This document shows, in pieces, positions 26,401 to 36,183 of a stretch of DNA of 64,000 nt. Numbering within the stretch: the first letter of the stretch is position 1; the number at the start of each line of letters is the position of its first letter. Below the pieces are notes generated by a model. The model was not told the origin of the DNA. It did not search any database and saw only the letters and a list, made by a program, of their open reading frames with translations. This DNA comes from Kitasatospora sp. NBC_00240 (GTDB taxonomy: Bacteria; Actinomycetota; Actinomycetes; Streptomycetales; Streptomycetaceae). Location of the stretch: contig NZ_JAPEMU010000001.1 in the NCBI RefSeq assembly GCF_026342405.1, positions 1,488,001 through 1,552,000 on the forward strand. Direction: 5' to 3'. A program made the position numbers and the translations under genes.

Positions 26401-26735
26401 GCGAGCAGGGCGGCCAGCGCGGCCAGCTCACGCTCCCGGCCGGCCGGCGCCGTCCCGTCGGGCCGGGGCTCCGGGGCGGGTACGGGCCGGCCGGCGGCGA
26501 GGGCGTCGGGCGCGGGGGCGGCCGGGCCCGGGGTGACGGGATCAGGGGCGGCGGGGACGGCGGCGGCCGTGCGGCCGGCGACCCGCGCCGCACGGGCCGC
26601 GGCGCGGGCGGCGACGGCGGATGCGGTGGCCTGAGGTGCGGTGGCCTGGGGTGCGGCGGGACCGCGGCCGCCGGTGGTGGGGACGGCGGGGCGGCGGACG
26701 GCGAAGGTGCGGACGGGCGGGGGCGAGGAGGGCAT
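23460..26735 (-). CDS. LAL-type (large ATP-binding) LuxR regulator
   Basis: About 1091 residues. The N-terminal 100 are disordered and Ala/Pro-rich. An AAA-type ATPase follows, with Walker A GEAGSGKSALLRE near 127 and Walker B LVLVVDDLQWAD near 265. The long middle is TPR-like. The C-terminus (about 1025-1085) is a LuxR helix-turn-helix with LTPTEQRVAGLAAEGMTNRE and GLRTVEVHLTNTYGKLGI. LAL regulators are MalT-like activators of sugar or antibiotic genes that bind a ligand with ATP. ATG 26735 is chosen, but its ribosome site is poor, and a start up to 45 codons upstream cannot be excluded. Its ligand and targets are unknown. Confidence 0.88.
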   Translation of the reverse strand: MPSSPPPVRTFAVRRPAVPTTGGRGPAAPQATAPQATASAVAARAAARAARVAGRTAAAVPAAPDPVTPGPAAPAPDALAAGRPVPAPEPRPDGTAPAGRERELAALAALLARPTEQGVCVLVQGEAGSGKSALLREVLRRAQADGADVVAAWADPSESGAEFGVVRQLFGHLVRGGADDGAAEVLDGPAAPALRVLAPALAPDHPVETPADMSGPAPGATPAPDGGGGGAAAVPDAAQAAATTGLHRLVVELAARSARLVLVVDDLQWADRASMLWLRCLLRRTAELPVVVIATVSPGEPSREAQTLAGVLPLFRHRLALTPLDRAAVTSVVAEVLGEAGEEAFTEACQVATGGNLFLLRALLRSVRSAALPPDARTAARLTHLVPAEVGRALQELIRTAGPDAVAVARAVAVLGEVSAHAPAVLGEPSEQAAAVPGEDAAHAPTVDLIAAVTGLAETAVQDALHTLARAGLTVRSERTAAFVCPVIGVAVADEVLPSVRRDLHGRAAHLMLTQDLPPARVAAHAQLAPPGLPWVPGLLRRAAADAARRGRPQDAVGWLRRALREPLDDDARASLLIALGEAELASDLPEAADHLRRSLDLSEDPVERTAAARRLAGALFALDRYPEGIAVLGRTAAALRAVDPGQALRLEVDHVYAGLHGLDSAPAVLARLAGLRAHDATGTAAERPLAALLALRRILVEGDSPQEAAVLARQALADGMNPADDESFVYAGAVLFLGATGETELALRHADEAVTRAGAPGSAFALAHSVVVRACVQGQLGRVLDCEADARAALRTLREIGVDERHSHGALAVSTLLDSLLKQGRVAEAEALLERAGLGGDLTGHWINDYLQLARGQLRVAQGRPAEALADFRGCGGRIAARGIECTWIYPWRSEAALVHAALGERPQAVRLAEEELAIARRWGSPETVGAALRALALATGGPDGLDLLREAVGLLARSPSRYRHAQALGDLGAALRRAGRVPEAREHLQQAASAAHATGASAVAERALEELRACGDRPRSRTFHGVAALTPTEQRVAGLAAEGMTNREIAQHLFVGLRTVEVHLTNTYGKLGIDGRPGLAAALTPPVGA

Positions 26736-26862
26736 GGCGGCTCGATCGGGTGGTGGGTCGGCGGTCCGGCCGGGCGTGCGCCGGCCGGGGAACGGCTGGC
26801 CGCCCGGGGCGGACCTCCGCCCGTACGGCCACTGCTCGGCGGCGGCCCCGGAAGCACCGGAG

Positions 26863-26904
26863 CCCCGCACCGCGCCCCCGGCGTACCGGGGGCGCGGTGC
26901 GGGG
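26863..26904. terminator. Terminator with a 19-bp perfect stem
   Basis: CCCCGCACCGCGCCCCCGG and its exact complement flank a CGTA loop. It lies between the acs stop (27046) and the LAL start (26735), both on the minus strand, so it should insulate the LAL gene from acs transcription. The remaining 300 bases of this gap show no gene. Confidence 0.8.
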
Positions 26905-27045
26905 CCGCCGGTCCCGGCTCCGGCCGGCCGGTCGCGCCGATCCGGAGCCGGTCCGTGGACACCGCTCTGCTCCTCGTCATCCTGCGCGCCCGGCGTAACC
27001 GTCCGATAAGTCCGCCGTCCGGAGCCGTGAGTGGTGCGCGCCGGC

Positions 27046-28992
<1,947 letters not shown>

Positions 28993-29187
28993 CGCGCACT
29001 CCTTGTACAAGGTCCTCGGGTCGGGAGGGTGTCCTCCCGGGGGTCAGCTCCGATCATGCGCCATGCCGGGCCGCCCGAATCCCCGGATCCCGCAGAACTC
29101 TCGGTGCACCGGGGAAAACCTCTCGGTCCGTCCTGGTGCCGGCACGGTCCGGTCCTGCTCCCCGCCGCGCTGTCGGCGCACCGGCTG

Positions 29188-30246
29188 TCAGCGCACCACG
29201 TACAGCCGGCGCCGACCGCCCGGCTCCGGCGCGGCCCACGGGGTGGAGCAGGTACGGAGTTCCCACTTCGCCGGTCCGCCGTCGCCGCCCTCCTCGTCGG
29301 CGCCGTCCCGGTCGCGGTACCAGATCCAGCCCTCGGTGCCGCTCCGGGCGCCCACCGTGCCCAGGATGCGCAGGCTCGACAGGTCGTGGCGGGTGGCGAG
29401 TTCGTCGCCCCAGAGCATCAGCGTCCGGATGTCCTCGGGGGTGGTGTAGAGCACGCTCACGCGGTACTTCCGGACGGTCTCCCAGAGCTCCTCCTCGCGG
29501 AGGTCCTCCGGGCCGGTGGTGTGGATCACCTGCGTGGCACCCGCTGCCAGCGGGCCGCGGACGCCCTCCGGCAGGCCGCTCCCCCACCCGTCGGTGAACC
29601 GGCTCCAGTAGACGTCGACGTCCGGCTCGGGCTCGGGGACGACGTGCCGGGCGGGCACGGGGGCGCCGGGACGGCGGCGGCCGGGCGCGGGCGGGCCCGG
29701 ATGCACCCGCGCGGTGCGGCCGGACTCGGGGCCGCAGCAGCGCGGTTGACCGGCCCTCGGCGGCCGGCCCGGCGAGGCACCGACGCAACCGCCACCCGCC
29801 GTCGGCTCCTCCGCGCCGGGCCCGGCCTCGGCCGGCCGGGCACAGCCGCAGCCCGCGTCCGGGGTGCCGGCGGCCCGCCCCGCCCGCTCACGTCTCCGGA
29901 CGGCCAGCGCGTCGCCGCCCGCGCCGCCGCCGGCCGTCTCGGACGGGCCGGCCGACGGGACGGGCAGCGCGCCGAGCCGGGCGCAGGCGAGGACCGCGAC
30001 GACGGTTTCGGGGGTGGCCGCGGCCCGTACCGGCACCTGGTCGCCCGCGGTGGTCCCCAGCTCCGCCAGCGCCTCGGCGGCCCGGGCGACCTCCTGCTGG
30101 AGACGGGCGTAACTGAGCGAGCGGCCGCCCCCGGGGCCGCCCTCGAAGTGGATCGCGACGCGGTCGCCGAGGCCTGCCTCCACGTGCCGGTCCACGCAGC
30201 GGTACACCAGAGCGGAACCGTTCCCGTACATGTCATCCCCGTACAT
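29188..30246 (-). CDS. Degenerate acetyl-CoA synthetase paralogue lacking the ATP-binding core
   Basis: A 352-residue open frame with clear similarity to two blocks of the neighbouring acs product. [20 protein letters not shown] and ACARLGALPV match its substrate-side N-terminal region. GPLAAGATQVIHTTGP, VSVLYTTPEDIRTLMLWGDEL and DLSSLRILGTVG match its central domain. Between them about 100 residues are Pro/Arg/Gly-rich and the [11 protein letters not shown] loop is missing. The C-terminal third, with the acetylation-site lysine, is also absent. It cannot be an active ligase. ATG 30246 still has GAGGAG ahead, the frame is intact and codon bias is normal, so either decay is recent or the protein has a different role, for example regulation. 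It could equally be called a pseudogene. Confidence 0.6.
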   Translation of the reverse strand: MYGDDMYGNGSALVYRCVDRHVEAGLGDRVAIHFEGGPGGGRSLSYARLQQEVARAAEALAELGTTAGDQVPVRAAATPETVVAVLACARLGALPVPSAGPSETAGGGAGGDALAVRRRERAGRAAGTPDAGCGCARPAEAGPGAEEPTAGGGCVGASPGRPPRAGQPRCCGPESGRTARVHPGPPAPGRRRPGAPVPARHVVPEPEPDVDVYWSRFTDGWGSGLPEGVRGPLAAGATQVIHTTGPEDLREEELWETVRKYRVSVLYTTPEDIRTLMLWGDELATRHDLSSLRILGTVGARSGTEGWIWYRDRDGADEEGGDGGPAKWELRTCSTPWAAPEPGGRRRLYVVR

Positions 30247-30597
30247 GCTGCAAGACTCCTCGTTCGAACAGGCGGAACAGTGCGGTTCACGGACACCGCC
30301 GACGGCGTGACGGGCGGGCCGCCGGCGCGGCCCGCCCGCCCGACCCCACGCAGTGGACGGTCGGAACTCCCGGGTGGTGGGCCCGGCGTCCTCGGACGCG
30401 TCTGCCCCGCCGCGCCCGGAGTACACCCGGACACCTCTGCCATACCCATCCCAGCACCGGCCCGACCCGCCGGGCAAGGCCGGCAGGCCGCGCCGACACG
30501 ACCTTTCGGTGCCCCGCGCCCGCCCTTTCGGTACCCCGTCCGAACGGTGCACCAACACCCTTACGTCTCGCTCGAGCTGCTCGGGTACCCGTAGCAA
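30247..30597. other. Upstream region of the degenerate acs paralogue, with a 15-bp direct repeat
   Basis: CCTTTCGGTRCCCCG occurs at 30502-30516 and 30524-30538, starting 22 bp apart (two helical turns) on the plus strand. This may be a regulator site for the minus-strand paralogue and acs genes. No gene is supported here. Confidence 0.5.
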
Positions 30598-31638
30598 CTA
30601 CCGAAGCCCCCAGGGGGTTCCGCTGTAGAACCCCTGGGCGGTCCACCAGGCCCGCAGGTCCTCGCACGGCCCCAGCTCCGGACTCCGGCCGGCGCCCCCG
30701 TCGAGCAGGCAACCGCCTTGGTGCGCACGGATCCTGAAGGCGGTCGCCCGCAGGCCGGTGAACGGATCGGCCCGGAGGGCGATCACCGAACGATCGACGA
30801 ATCTCCACAACTGGGAGGTCTCGTCCTGGCCGGCCGGCGACCGGTCGTACCGGAGCCCGACCGTGCCGTCCGCCTCCACGGTGAGGACCATGGGCTCCTG
30901 GGAGCCGCTCGACGGCAGGGACTGCACGACGACCTCCCCGCCCGGTGCGGGCCACAGGATCCACTGCTGGGCGTCCCCGGCGGCCGCGGCGCGGGTGACC
31001 ACGCCCTGGCCCGGGTCCGCCTCGGCACCGGTCCCGCCCCCGGCCCGCGCCTGCATCTGCGACTGCGACTGCGACTGCGCCGAGGGCTGCCGCTGGGCCG
31101 GGCCGGACTCCAGCCGGCGGCCCGAGCGCTGCGCGATCAGCATCCCCAGGCCCTGGTAGGAGGGGGCGGCCGCCCGGGCGGCGAACGGCAGCTCGACCGC
31201 GCCCACCCGGCCCGAGGGATCACCGCTGTCGCCGCCCGGCGCCCCGCCCGCCGGATCGGTGTACGGGCCGGCCGCGCGGTGGGCCGGCCGGGGCTCGGCG
31301 GGCGGCGCACCAGGCTCCTGACCGCCCGGCCGGCCGGCGCCGGTCAGCGGCACAGCCAGCACCAGCGCGAGGCAGGCGACGGCCTTGGCCGCCGTCGCGG
31401 CCGGCCCCGGTGGGCCGGCGGCCACCTCGCCGGGGCCCGGAATCAGCGGCCCGTCCGAGCCGTGCGACCTGCCGGGCCCGTCCGACCCGTCCGGTCCGCC
31501 CTCCAGGAGCCCGAGGTCGTGGCAGAGCACGCTCCGCCCGGTCACGACGGACGCCGGCCCGTCCCGGCGACAGCCGGGTGGGCCGGTCGCCTCGCCGTCC
31601 GGCGTACGGCGGTCGCTGCGCACCGGACCATCCGTCAT
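30598..31638 (-). CDS. Ricin-type lectin-like protein with one membrane segment
   Basis: About 346 residues. A charged N-terminal segment of about 80 residues precedes a hydrophobic helix (AVACLALVLAVPLTGAG, about 83-100), which fits a type II membrane protein or a late signal sequence. A Pro/Gly-rich linker follows, with a Gln/Ser run (SAQSQSQSQMQ). From about 205 to the end is a beta-trefoil/ricin-like region with AQQWILWP, TSQLWRFVD, CLLDGG and AWWTAQGFYSG. The start ATG 31638 directly follows AAGGAG, which is tight spacing, so a later GTG is possible. Function is unknown; carbohydrate binding outside the cell is an inference. Confidence 0.6.
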   Translation of the reverse strand: MTDGPVRSDRRTPDGEATGPPGCRRDGPASVVTGRSVLCHDLGLLEGGPDGSDGPGRSHGSDGPLIPGPGEVAAGPPGPAATAAKAVACLALVLAVPLTGAGRPGGQEPGAPPAEPRPAHRAAGPYTDPAGGAPGGDSGDPSGRVGAVELPFAARAAAPSYQGLGMLIAQRSGRRLESGPAQRQPSAQSQSQSQMQARAGGGTGAEADPGQGVVTRAAAAGDAQQWILWPAPGGEVVVQSLPSSGSQEPMVLTVEADGTVGLRYDRSPAGQDETSQLWRFVDRSVIALRADPFTGLRATAFRIRAHQGGCLLDGGAGRSPELGPCEDLRAWWTAQGFYSGTPWGLR

Positions 31639-31810
31639 CTCCTTGCTCGGGCTGGACCGGACGACGGGCGGGCCGCCGGGCGGGGGCCGGGAGGACCCCC
31701 GCCCGGCCCAGACGCTAGGCGCCGCACGGCGCCCCCCGGATGCCGGTACGGACCGAAGGGTTCGCCGCCCGCGACCGGGGCCCGACCGCCGAACACCGAC
31801 CGCCGACCCC

Positions 31811-31837
31811 ACCGACCGCACCGACCGCACCGACCGC
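31811..31837. repeat. Three 9-bp tandem repeats (ACCGACCGC)
   Basis: Three perfect copies, followed by a partial one and preceded by diverged copies, in the gap between the ricin-like gene and the dehydrogenase operon. No function is evident. Confidence 0.85.
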
Positions 31838-31900
31838 ACCGCGAGGGCGGGCAGCCCGAGCGGGCTCCCGGTGACCCCGGGCGGGCGGCCCCGGCCGGGA

Positions 31901-32836
31901 TCAGGCCTTCGACGGGACGTAGTACGGCCGGTTGTGGGCGGCCACCGGCGCTGACTGGTACGTCCAGACCCCCGCCGCCGGGGCGCCGCCGACCAGCTCG
32001 GCGAGGTGCCGGCCGACGGCGCCGGCCCGGTCCGCGACGGTGAGGCCGACCCGGCTCGCGGTAGAGCCGTCCAGCTCGTGGTAGCGGTAGGGCTGGTAGA
32101 CGTTCATCGGCCCGGCCAGCAGGCCCGCCACCGGGTCGGTGCCGTAGCCGGTGACGGGCGCGCTGTTCACCGGCTCGGGGGCGAGGCCGGCCAGATCGGC
32201 CGAGAAGGAGAACAGCTCCCGGCCGCCGGGACCGACCGTGCCGTCCGCTCCGAGCTCCGCCTGCCGGCAGACGACCGACCAGGCCAGGCCGTCGGCGGGG
32301 CCGTTGAGCGAGGGCATGGTGGTCTCGAAGCGGCCCGGGTACTTGGGCTCGGCGTACAGCCGGCGGCCGGCGTCGATGGCGAGCGGATTGTCGCACAGGA
32401 CGTGGATCCGGGCGATGCCGAGCAGTTTGGTCCCGTCGACCCCGCGCGCGTACTCGCCGTACCCGATCGCCGCCGGCCGGGCGGCCGCGGGATGGGCGAT
32501 GATGTTGACCTCCACCTCCTGGGTGATCCCGCCGCCGGTCGGGTACTGGGCGAAGTACAGCTGGTAGTTGAGGGAGACACAGGCCCGGCCGTCGAAGTCG
32601 GCCGCGGCGAGTCCGGGGTGGTGCTCGGCGAGCACGTCGCGGACCGGCCCCGGGGCCACCAGGAAGTCCAGTCCGACGGTGTGCAGTGCGCCGTAGTGGA
32701 AGGGGAGTTGGTAGGGATCGGGTACCGGCGGCAGCGGCGGACGCCGCTCCGGGCCGGCGAGGGGGGTGGCGAGGGGGGTGGCGCGCGGGGAGCGGCTCAC
32801 GGGCGAGGACGGGCTCACGGGCGGGAACGGGCTCAC
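31901..32836 (-). CDS. Acetoacetate-decarboxylase-like protein
   Basis: A 311-residue protein. The first 40 residues are a Pro/Ser linker-like stretch. The rest resembles the acetoacetate decarboxylase (ADC) fold: QLPFHYGALHTVGLDFLV, CVSLNYQLYFAQYPTGGG and, importantly, AGRRLYAEPKYPGRFETTMP. In ADC-family proteins that last position carries the catalytic Schiff-base lysine or its replacement. GTG 32836 overlaps the dehydrogenase stop by four bases (GTGA), so the two are translationally coupled. Its reaction is unknown; an ADC-like hydratase, lyase or decarboxylase acting on the product of the dehydrogenase is the natural guess. Confidence 0.55.
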   Translation of the reverse strand: MSPFPPVSPSSPVSRSPRATPLATPLAGPERRPPLPPVPDPYQLPFHYGALHTVGLDFLVAPGPVRDVLAEHHPGLAAADFDGRACVSLNYQLYFAQYPTGGGITQEVEVNIIAHPAAARPAAIGYGEYARGVDGTKLLGIARIHVLCDNPLAIDAGRRLYAEPKYPGRFETTMPSLNGPADGLAWSVVCRQAELGADGTVGPGGRELFSFSADLAGLAPEPVNSAPVTGYGTDPVAGLLAGPMNVYQPYRYHELDGSTASRVGLTVADRAGAVGRHLAELVGGAPAAGVWTYQSAPVAAHNRPYYVPSKA

Positions 32837-34707
32837 GGGCGGTCGGCTCCTTCGAGTTCGGCGGGGCCCCGGAGCGGCACCGGCCGGTGACGGGCCAGCA
32901 GGTCCCGGTGGATTCGCCCGGCGCTGCGCAGGGCGAGGGCCGCCATGGTCAGCGAGGGGTTGGAGGTGGCGACGCTCGGCATGCTGCCGCAGCCGACGGC
33001 GTACAGGTTGGGGTGGTCCCAGCAGCGCTGCCACTGGTCGACCACCGAGGTCCGCGGGGAGTCGCCCATGATGTGGGTCCCCGCGCCGTGGCCGGCCGCC
33101 CGGTAGGCGTAGGCCCGGCCCTCGTGCTCGAACCGACCGGGCCACCCCGGCCCGGGCGCGAAGCTGGTCCGGTCCTCGGCCCCGAGCAGCGCGAAGAGCT
33201 GGTCGGAGACCGCCTTGGCGGCGGCGATCCCCCGCTTGACCCAGTCCGAGAGGTCGTAGTGCAGCACCGGGCGCGGAATTCCCAGCGGGTCACGGACGGC
33301 CCGGTCGAGGGTGATCCGGTTCGCCGGGTCGGCGTCCTGTTCCAGCTCGAACTGGAAGGCGAACTCGCGGCCGATCCGGTCGCCGGCCGCCCGCCGCAGC
33401 TGCGGGCCGAACAGACCGCGCCCGTCCGGCCCGCCGGTGCGCAGGAGTTCGGCCACGCGCGCGTCCGGCGGGCCGAGCGCCCAGGTCCACCCCCAGTTCC
33501 CGATCTCGATCCGGAACGGCGCCCGGCGGGCCCGGGCCGGGCCGAAGCGGAATCCCTCCAGCCCCGACGTCGAGCCCGGGCCCCGGTAGGGTCCGACCTG
33601 CCCCGGCATCAGCCCCCAGGTGAGCAGCACCGGATGGTCCATCAGGTTGCGGCCTACCTGGCCGCTGCCCGCCGCTGCCCCGGAGAGCAGCAGGATTTTG
33701 GCGTTCTCGATCGCGTGCGCGGCCAGCACCACCAGGTCGGCCTCGGCCGTGCAGGGGGCGGCTCCCGTCGCGCCGCCGTCCGCCGGGTGGCGCAGGTACT
33801 CGACACCGGTGACGCGGCCGCTCCCGTCGATCCGAAGGCGGCTGACCACGGCCCGGGTGACCAGGCTGACGGAGGGGCTCCATCGGGCCTGGGTGCGCAG
33901 CGGGGTGTACTTGGCGCCGGACGGGCAGATCGGCACGCAGCTGGCGTGCCCGCGGCACACCTCGCCCTCGGCGGCGGGCCGCGGCCCGTCGTCCGGGCCG
34001 CGCTCCGGGTGCGGGCGGCCGTTCCTGGCGTGCGGGGTGGTGACGACCCGCAGAGTGGTCGGCGCCTGCTCGGCCGGGTCACGCGCCTGGCGGCCGTCGA
34101 GCGCGCCGGCGATCACCGTGTCCAGGTGGCTGCGCGGGATCGCCCGGGTCGGGAACCGGTAGCCCGCCGGGAAGGGCAGGCCGACGGCCTCGCGCTGCTC
34201 GTCGGCGTCGGCGGCCACCCCCAGCTCGCGTTCGGCGGCGCGGTAGAACGGCTCCAGGTCCTGGTACCCGATCGGCCAGTTGCGGCCGTGGCCGAAGTCG
34301 CCGGCGCGGAAGTCCTCGGGGTGCATGCGCGGTGCCAGGCCCGTCCAGGCCAGCCCGGTGCCGCCGTTGGCCCTCAGGTATCCGCTGGCGTAGGGCAGCG
34401 GGCCGCGCTGCACGAAGTAGCCGTCCGCCTCGAAGCCGCCGTCCGGGCGGCCGGTGAGGTCGAGGATGTCCGGCGAGGGTGCGGCGGTGCTCACCGGGTA
34501 GGGCGAGTTGGGCACCTTGGCGAGGGCCGTACGGAAGCTCTCCAGCGCGTCGGCCCGCTCCCGGCCGGGGTCGTCGGGCGTCCCCGCACCGGCTTCCAGC
34601 ACCAGGACGCGCCAGCCCCGGGCGCCCAGGTCCCGGGCGACCAGGGAGCCGGCGAACCCGGCGCCGACCACGATCACGTCCCACCGGCCGGCGGTCGGCG
34701 CGCTCAT
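32833..34707 (-). CDS. GMC-family FAD dehydrogenase, large subunit
   Basis: A 624-residue glucose-methanol-choline oxidoreductase. The N-terminal VIVVGAGFAGSLVARDLGARG (about 10-30) binds the ADP part of FAD. A cysteine motif CRGHASCVPICPSG lies near 249-262 and resembles the one in sorbitol, gluconate and fructose dehydrogenase large subunits. The C-terminal GCGSMPSVATSNPSLT with its downstream histidine region is the second FAD site of the family. ATG 34707 overlaps the upstream small-subunit stop (ATGA). With its partner it should oxidise a sugar or alcohol and pass electrons to a carrier rather than to oxygen. No cytochrome c subunit is encoded here, and the substrate is unknown. Confidence 0.85.
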   Translation of the reverse strand: MSAPTAGRWDVIVVGAGFAGSLVARDLGARGWRVLVLEAGAGTPDDPGRERADALESFRTALAKVPNSPYPVSTAAPSPDILDLTGRPDGGFEADGYFVQRGPLPYASGYLRANGGTGLAWTGLAPRMHPEDFRAGDFGHGRNWPIGYQDLEPFYRAAERELGVAADADEQREAVGLPFPAGYRFPTRAIPRSHLDTVIAGALDGRQARDPAEQAPTTLRVVTTPHARNGRPHPERGPDDGPRPAAEGEVCRGHASCVPICPSGAKYTPLRTQARWSPSVSLVTRAVVSRLRIDGSGRVTGVEYLRHPADGGATGAAPCTAEADLVVLAAHAIENAKILLLSGAAAGSGQVGRNLMDHPVLLTWGLMPGQVGPYRGPGSTSGLEGFRFGPARARRAPFRIEIGNWGWTWALGPPDARVAELLRTGGPDGRGLFGPQLRRAAGDRIGREFAFQFELEQDADPANRITLDRAVRDPLGIPRPVLHYDLSDWVKRGIAAAKAVSDQLFALLGAEDRTSFAPGPGWPGRFEHEGRAYAYRAAGHGAGTHIMGDSPRTSVVDQWQRCWDHPNLYAVGCGSMPSVATSNPSLTMAALALRSAGRIHRDLLARHRPVPLRGPAELEGADRP

Positions 34708-35225
34708 CGCTGCCCCGCCGGGGCGGTCGCGGCGCCGCGGCGGGGCCCCGGCGGCCCGCCGGCCGGTTCCTCCACGGACGGCGGGAGGCTCCAACTGCCG
34801 TGCTCCTGGGGTATGGTGCCCGGCGCCCGGGCACCGAAGGTGCGCCAGACCAGGCCCTCGGCATAGGCCCGCGACGAGACCACGAAGGGGCCGTCCGCCG
34901 ACCTGTCCACCCGCTCGTCCGTCGGCGCGCCCGCCGTCCCGTCCGCCGTCCTGTCCGCGTCGGCCGGCGCTAGCCCGGGCCAGGTGCCCAGGTACCAGAG
35001 GTGGACGACCGCCCGCGCCAGCTCCCGTACCGATTCGTCGGGGAAGGCGGGCGGACGGCCGGCGCCGGCGGCCACCGCGGCCCGCAGGCGATCGAGCCGG
35101 TTCGGCCCGGCGCGCTCCAGCACCAGGCTGCGATAGGTGTCGGCCAGCCCGGTCGCGGACAACTGTCCGACCCCGAACCCCGTCAACTCCGCGGACAGGA
35201 ACAGGAACTCCTCGGTACCGGTCAT
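34704..35225 (-). CDS. Small subunit of the sorbitol/gluconate dehydrogenase type
   Basis: A 173-residue protein typical of the accessory subunit of FAD-dependent GMC dehydrogenases. It has a helical N-terminus (FLFLSAELTGFGVGQLSATGLADTY), a middle VVHLWYLGTWPG, and a conserved end AYAEGLVWRTFGARAPGTIPQEHGSW. The last block matches the pattern seen in sorbitol dehydrogenase small subunits. There is no twin-arginine or Sec signal, unlike the periplasmic homologues of Gram-negative bacteria, so the complex may stay in the cytoplasm. The start ATG 35225 has GGAAGG six bases ahead. It is first in the three-gene overlapping operon with the GMC subunit and the ADC-like protein. Confidence 0.75.
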   Translation of the reverse strand: MTGTEEFLFLSAELTGFGVGQLSATGLADTYRSLVLERAGPNRLDRLRAAVAAGAGRPPAFPDESVRELARAVVHLWYLGTWPGLAPADADRTADGTAGAPTDERVDRSADGPFVVSSRAYAEGLVWRTFGARAPGTIPQEHGSWSLPPSVEEPAGGPPGPRRGAATAPAGQR

Positions 35226-35638
35226 GACCCACCTTCCGGGGCGTGCGCCATGGGCATGACGCCGACGCCGCCGAGGATCATTCCTCCGCACCCCCGCGGT
35301 CATGCGTGTACGTGCGGTCGGACCGGAGCGCACGGCGGCCGCCCCCAGCGCGCGGAGACCGCCGCACGCCCGCGCACGACCGGCCCTCCCGCGCAGCGCC
35401 CGGCGCAGGGGGCGCACGCGGCCGGGCGGACGACCACGACAGCACGCCCCGCCCGGGAACCGGTACGAGCCGTGCCCCGGCCGGGCGCTGACCCGGCCCC
35501 GGCCCCTGGCCGGCCCTGGCCACCGGGACCGACCCGGTGACCCGGTGCCGTGCCCGGCGGACCCTCCCGGCCCGCGCCCGCCGGGCGCTGACCCGGCCCC
35601 GGGGCCCGGGCCCCACGGGTCGCAGCGCGGCCGGCCCG
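35226..35638. other. Intergenic region with a 22-bp direct repeat
   Basis: A 22-bp GC-rich unit beginning CCGGGCGCTGACCCGG occurs at 35481-35502 and again at 35581-35602, exactly 100 bp apart. Other short GACCCGGTG copies lie between them. It sits between the holin-like pair's 3' end and the dehydrogenase operon's 5' end. No gene is supported. Confidence 0.45.
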
Positions 35639-35914
35639 TCAACGCTGCAGGTAGACCACGACGGAGACCACCAGTGCGCCGATGCCGGTCAGCGCGGCCA
35701 GCGACGGCAGCGGCCAGCGCGAGCGCTGCACCGCCTCCATCTCCTCGCGCAGGGTCGCGACCTCGTCCTCCAACTGGGCGATCCGGGTGGAGACCACGTC
35801 CAGACGGCCGTTGAGCCGGGCGAACCCGGTCTCCATGATGCCGCGGATGTGCTCCAGCTTGACCGCCACCTCCACCCCCAGACCCGGCTGACCGTCCGGG
35901 TCCCCGTGGTTCAC
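35639..35914 (-). CDS. Small coiled-coil membrane protein, XhlA/phage-like
   Basis: A 91-residue protein. Residues about 20-62 form an amphipathic coiled coil (VKLEHIRGIMETGFARLNGRLD, ARIAQLEDEVATLREEME type heptads). A single C-terminal helix (LAALTGIGALVVSVVVYL) anchors it in the membrane with almost no tail. This matches the hemolysin XhlA-like accessory proteins that accompany phage holins. GTG 35914 overlaps the stop of the upstream holin-like gene (GTGA), so both are coupled. No other phage gene is in the window. Confidence 0.55.
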   Translation of the reverse strand: MNHGDPDGQPGLGVEVAVKLEHIRGIMETGFARLNGRLDVVSTRIAQLEDEVATLREEMEAVQRSRWPLPSLAALTGIGALVVSVVVYLQR

Positions 35915-36183
35915 GGCTGCTCCGGCGGCACGTCGTCCGGCGGTGGCGGGGCGGTCGGCAGCGCCTTCGGCGGTTCGGCGGTCCGCAGCCAGGGCGGTAG
36001 CGCGCGGTCGACGGCCGGCAGGGCCATCAGCCGGGTCAGCACGGTCGCGACGGTGAGGGCGACACCCACCCCGGGCAGCGCCCGGGACAGGCCGGCCGTG
36101 TCTATCAGCAGGGGCAGTCCGGCGGCCAGGGCCAGGGTGGACTGCAGCACCGTGCGGGCGGTGCGGCGAGCGGCGTCCGACAT
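35911..36183 (-). CDS. Holin-like small membrane protein
   Basis: A 90-residue protein with a short basic N-terminus (MSDAARRTARTVLQ), two hydrophobic segments (about 15-32, ALAAGLPLLI type, and about 37-55, VGVALTVATVLTRLMALP) and a Pro-rich tail. The size and topology fit actinophage-type holins. ATG 36183 has GGAG eight bases ahead. It overlaps the XhlA-like gene. The pair may be a remnant or a domesticated lysis cassette; no endolysin lies nearby. Confidence 0.5.
   Translation of the reverse strand: MSDAARRTARTVLQSTLALAAGLPLLIDTAGLSRALPGVGVALTVATVLTRLMALPAVDRALPPWLRTAEPPKALPTAPPPPDDVPPEQP

Noticed and set aside
30603..30640. Hairpin formed by CCCAGGGGGTT and AACCCCTGGG
   Set aside because: It lies inside the last codons of the ricin-like gene before the stop, so it is at most a weak terminator; not annotated.
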